Source: Acinetobacter puyangensis (GTDB lineage Bacteria; Pseudomonadota; Gammaproteobacteria; Pseudomonadales; Moraxellaceae). From it: a stretch of 64,000 nucleotides of DNA. The notes under the pieces were generated by a model. That model worked only from the letters and a program-made list of their open reading frames with translations, ran no database searches and was not told the origin of the DNA. Position 1 is the first letter of the stretch. The number at the start of each line of letters is the position of its first letter. The stretch spans positions 496,001-560,000 of the forward strand of contig NZ_OANT01000001.1 in the NCBI RefSeq assembly GCF_900096995.1, given 5' to 3'. Positions 63,157-64,000 of the stretch are shown here, piece after piece. The position numbers were made by a program, and so were the translations under genes.

Positions 63157-64000
63157 TTATTCAGATTTTGTATCTGGTAGAACGAAATTCAGGATCAATG
63201 CAGCGATGCCACCAGTTGCCACACCTGAACTGAAAATATTACGGATAATCTCGGGCATATGTTTTAAAAAGTCCGGTACTTGTGCAATACCAAGTCCTAA
63301 ACCTAATGATACGGCAATAATTAACAAGGCCCGTCGATCCAGTTTAATCCCGGCCAGAATATTAATCCCTGAAGCGGCAACTGCGCCAAACATGACCATC
63401 ACTGCGCCGCCCAAAACTGCCTGTGGTACTGCCTGAACTACGGCTGCGATTTTAGGAAATAGACCCAAAATAATCAGCATGGCGGCAATCCATAGACCCA
63501 CATAACGGCTGGCAACACCGGTCAGTTGAATGACACCATTGTTCTGGGCAAAAACTGAACTTGGAAAGGTATTGAAAATGCCGGCCAGAAAAGAATTTGC
63601 ACCATTCACCAGTACACCACCTTTGATCCGTTGCATCCAGATCGGTCCGCTCACGGGTTCTTTGGAAATCTTGCTGGTGGCGGTAATATCTCCAATCGCT
63701 TCCAGTGAGGTCACAAGATAAATAAAGGCGAGTGGAATAAACAATGACCAGGAAAAACTCAAACCAAAATGCAAAGGTGTGGGCAACTGAAAAGACGGTG
63801 CTTGACCAAGGGCAGTAAAATCTAGATGCCCCATAAAGGCTGCGAGAATATACCCGATTACCAAGGCAATTAAAATAGCCGAGCTTTTAATCCAGATGAT
63901 TGAAATACGATTCAGTAGAATAATAATTGCCAGTACACTACATGACATAATGATATTATCGCTATTGGCAAAACTGCCATCACCCAAAGCAGCATAACCA
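63157..64000 (-). CDS. NCS2-family nucleobase permease, N-terminus cut by the window edge
   Basis: The C-terminal 280 or so residues of a uracil/xanthine/urate permease; the frame continues past base 64000. FSWSLFIPLAFIYLVTSLEAIGDITATSK contains the conserved Glu of the nucleobase site. FPSSVFAQNNGVIQLTGVASRYVG has the NG motif of helix 10. The ending SSGVATGGIAALILNFVLP is typical of xanthine and urate members. The exact purine cannot be told from this part. Confidence 0.87.
   Translation of the reverse strand, partial: GYAALGDGSFANSDNIIMSCSVLAIIILLNRISIIWIKSSAILIALVIGYILAAFMGHLDFTALGQAPSFQLPTPLHFGLSFSWSLFIPLAFIYLVTSLEAIGDITATSKISKEPVSGPIWMQRIKGGVLVNGANSFLAGIFNTFPSSVFAQNNGVIQLTGVASRYVGLWIAAMLIILGLFPKIAAVVQAVPQAVLGGAVMVMFGAVAASGINILAGIKLDRRALLIIAVSLGLGLGIAQVPDFLKHMPEIIRNIFSSGVATGGIAALILNFVLPDTKSE

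Overview
The window looks like a stretch of an Acinetobacter chromosome (Moraxellaceae). The DNA is AT-rich. The van, pob and hca genes with an IclR-type pobR divergent from pobA match what I remember of A. baylyi ADP1. The left edge carries a reductase that closely resembles the C1 component of A. baumannii p-hydroxyphenylacetate hydroxylase. The cyd operon has the cydP-cydA-cydB-cydX-ybgE form. All assignments come from reading the sequence and from memory of the families; no database search was run.

Region 1 (1-16.7 kb) is a catabolic island. It opens with the 3' end of what is probably the indole-3-acetate operon: iacE (partial), iacF and iacG. Next come a divergent HD-domain protein that may be a diiron oxygenase, an OprD-type porin, a branched-chain-type ABC transporter with fused permease and ATPase domains, a ketopantoate-reductase-like enzyme, an aldolase-fold protein without the usual catalytic Glu, and a MarR regulator. 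A FeaR-like AraC regulator, a GMC alcohol dehydrogenase and a FeaB-like arylacetaldehyde dehydrogenase follow. The last two could feed aryl-ethanols and aryl-acetaldehydes into arylacetate (indoleacetate) degradation.

Region 2 (16.9-33.3 kb) is a lignin-monomer supercluster: vanR, vanBA, vanK, pobA, pobR, hcaR and hcaABCDEFK. Ferulate, p-coumarate and caffeate are activated by HcaC, cleaved by HcaA and oxidised by HcaB. The resulting vanillate and 4-hydroxybenzoate are converted by VanAB and PobA to protocatechuate. The pca genes that would finish the pathway are not in the window. Candidate operators are visible for VanR (GGATCC-centred, in both divergent promoters), PobR (three octamer boxes) and HcaR (9-bp arms).

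Region 3 (33.3-64 kb) is mostly core genome. It begins with a 195-bp MITE-like element. Then come a yfiRNB c-di-GMP module, acnA, the cytochrome bd operon, an AraC-LysE pair, a macAB-type tripartite exporter, leuS-lptE-holA, a DUF4124 gene, ilvI-ilvH-ilvC, an MHYT-GGDEF-EAL protein, a LysP-like permease, rsmC and a truncated NCS2 nucleobase permease. The ilv operon has a long structured leader with a boxA-like motif. No tRNA, rRNA, CRISPR or transposase gene was seen.
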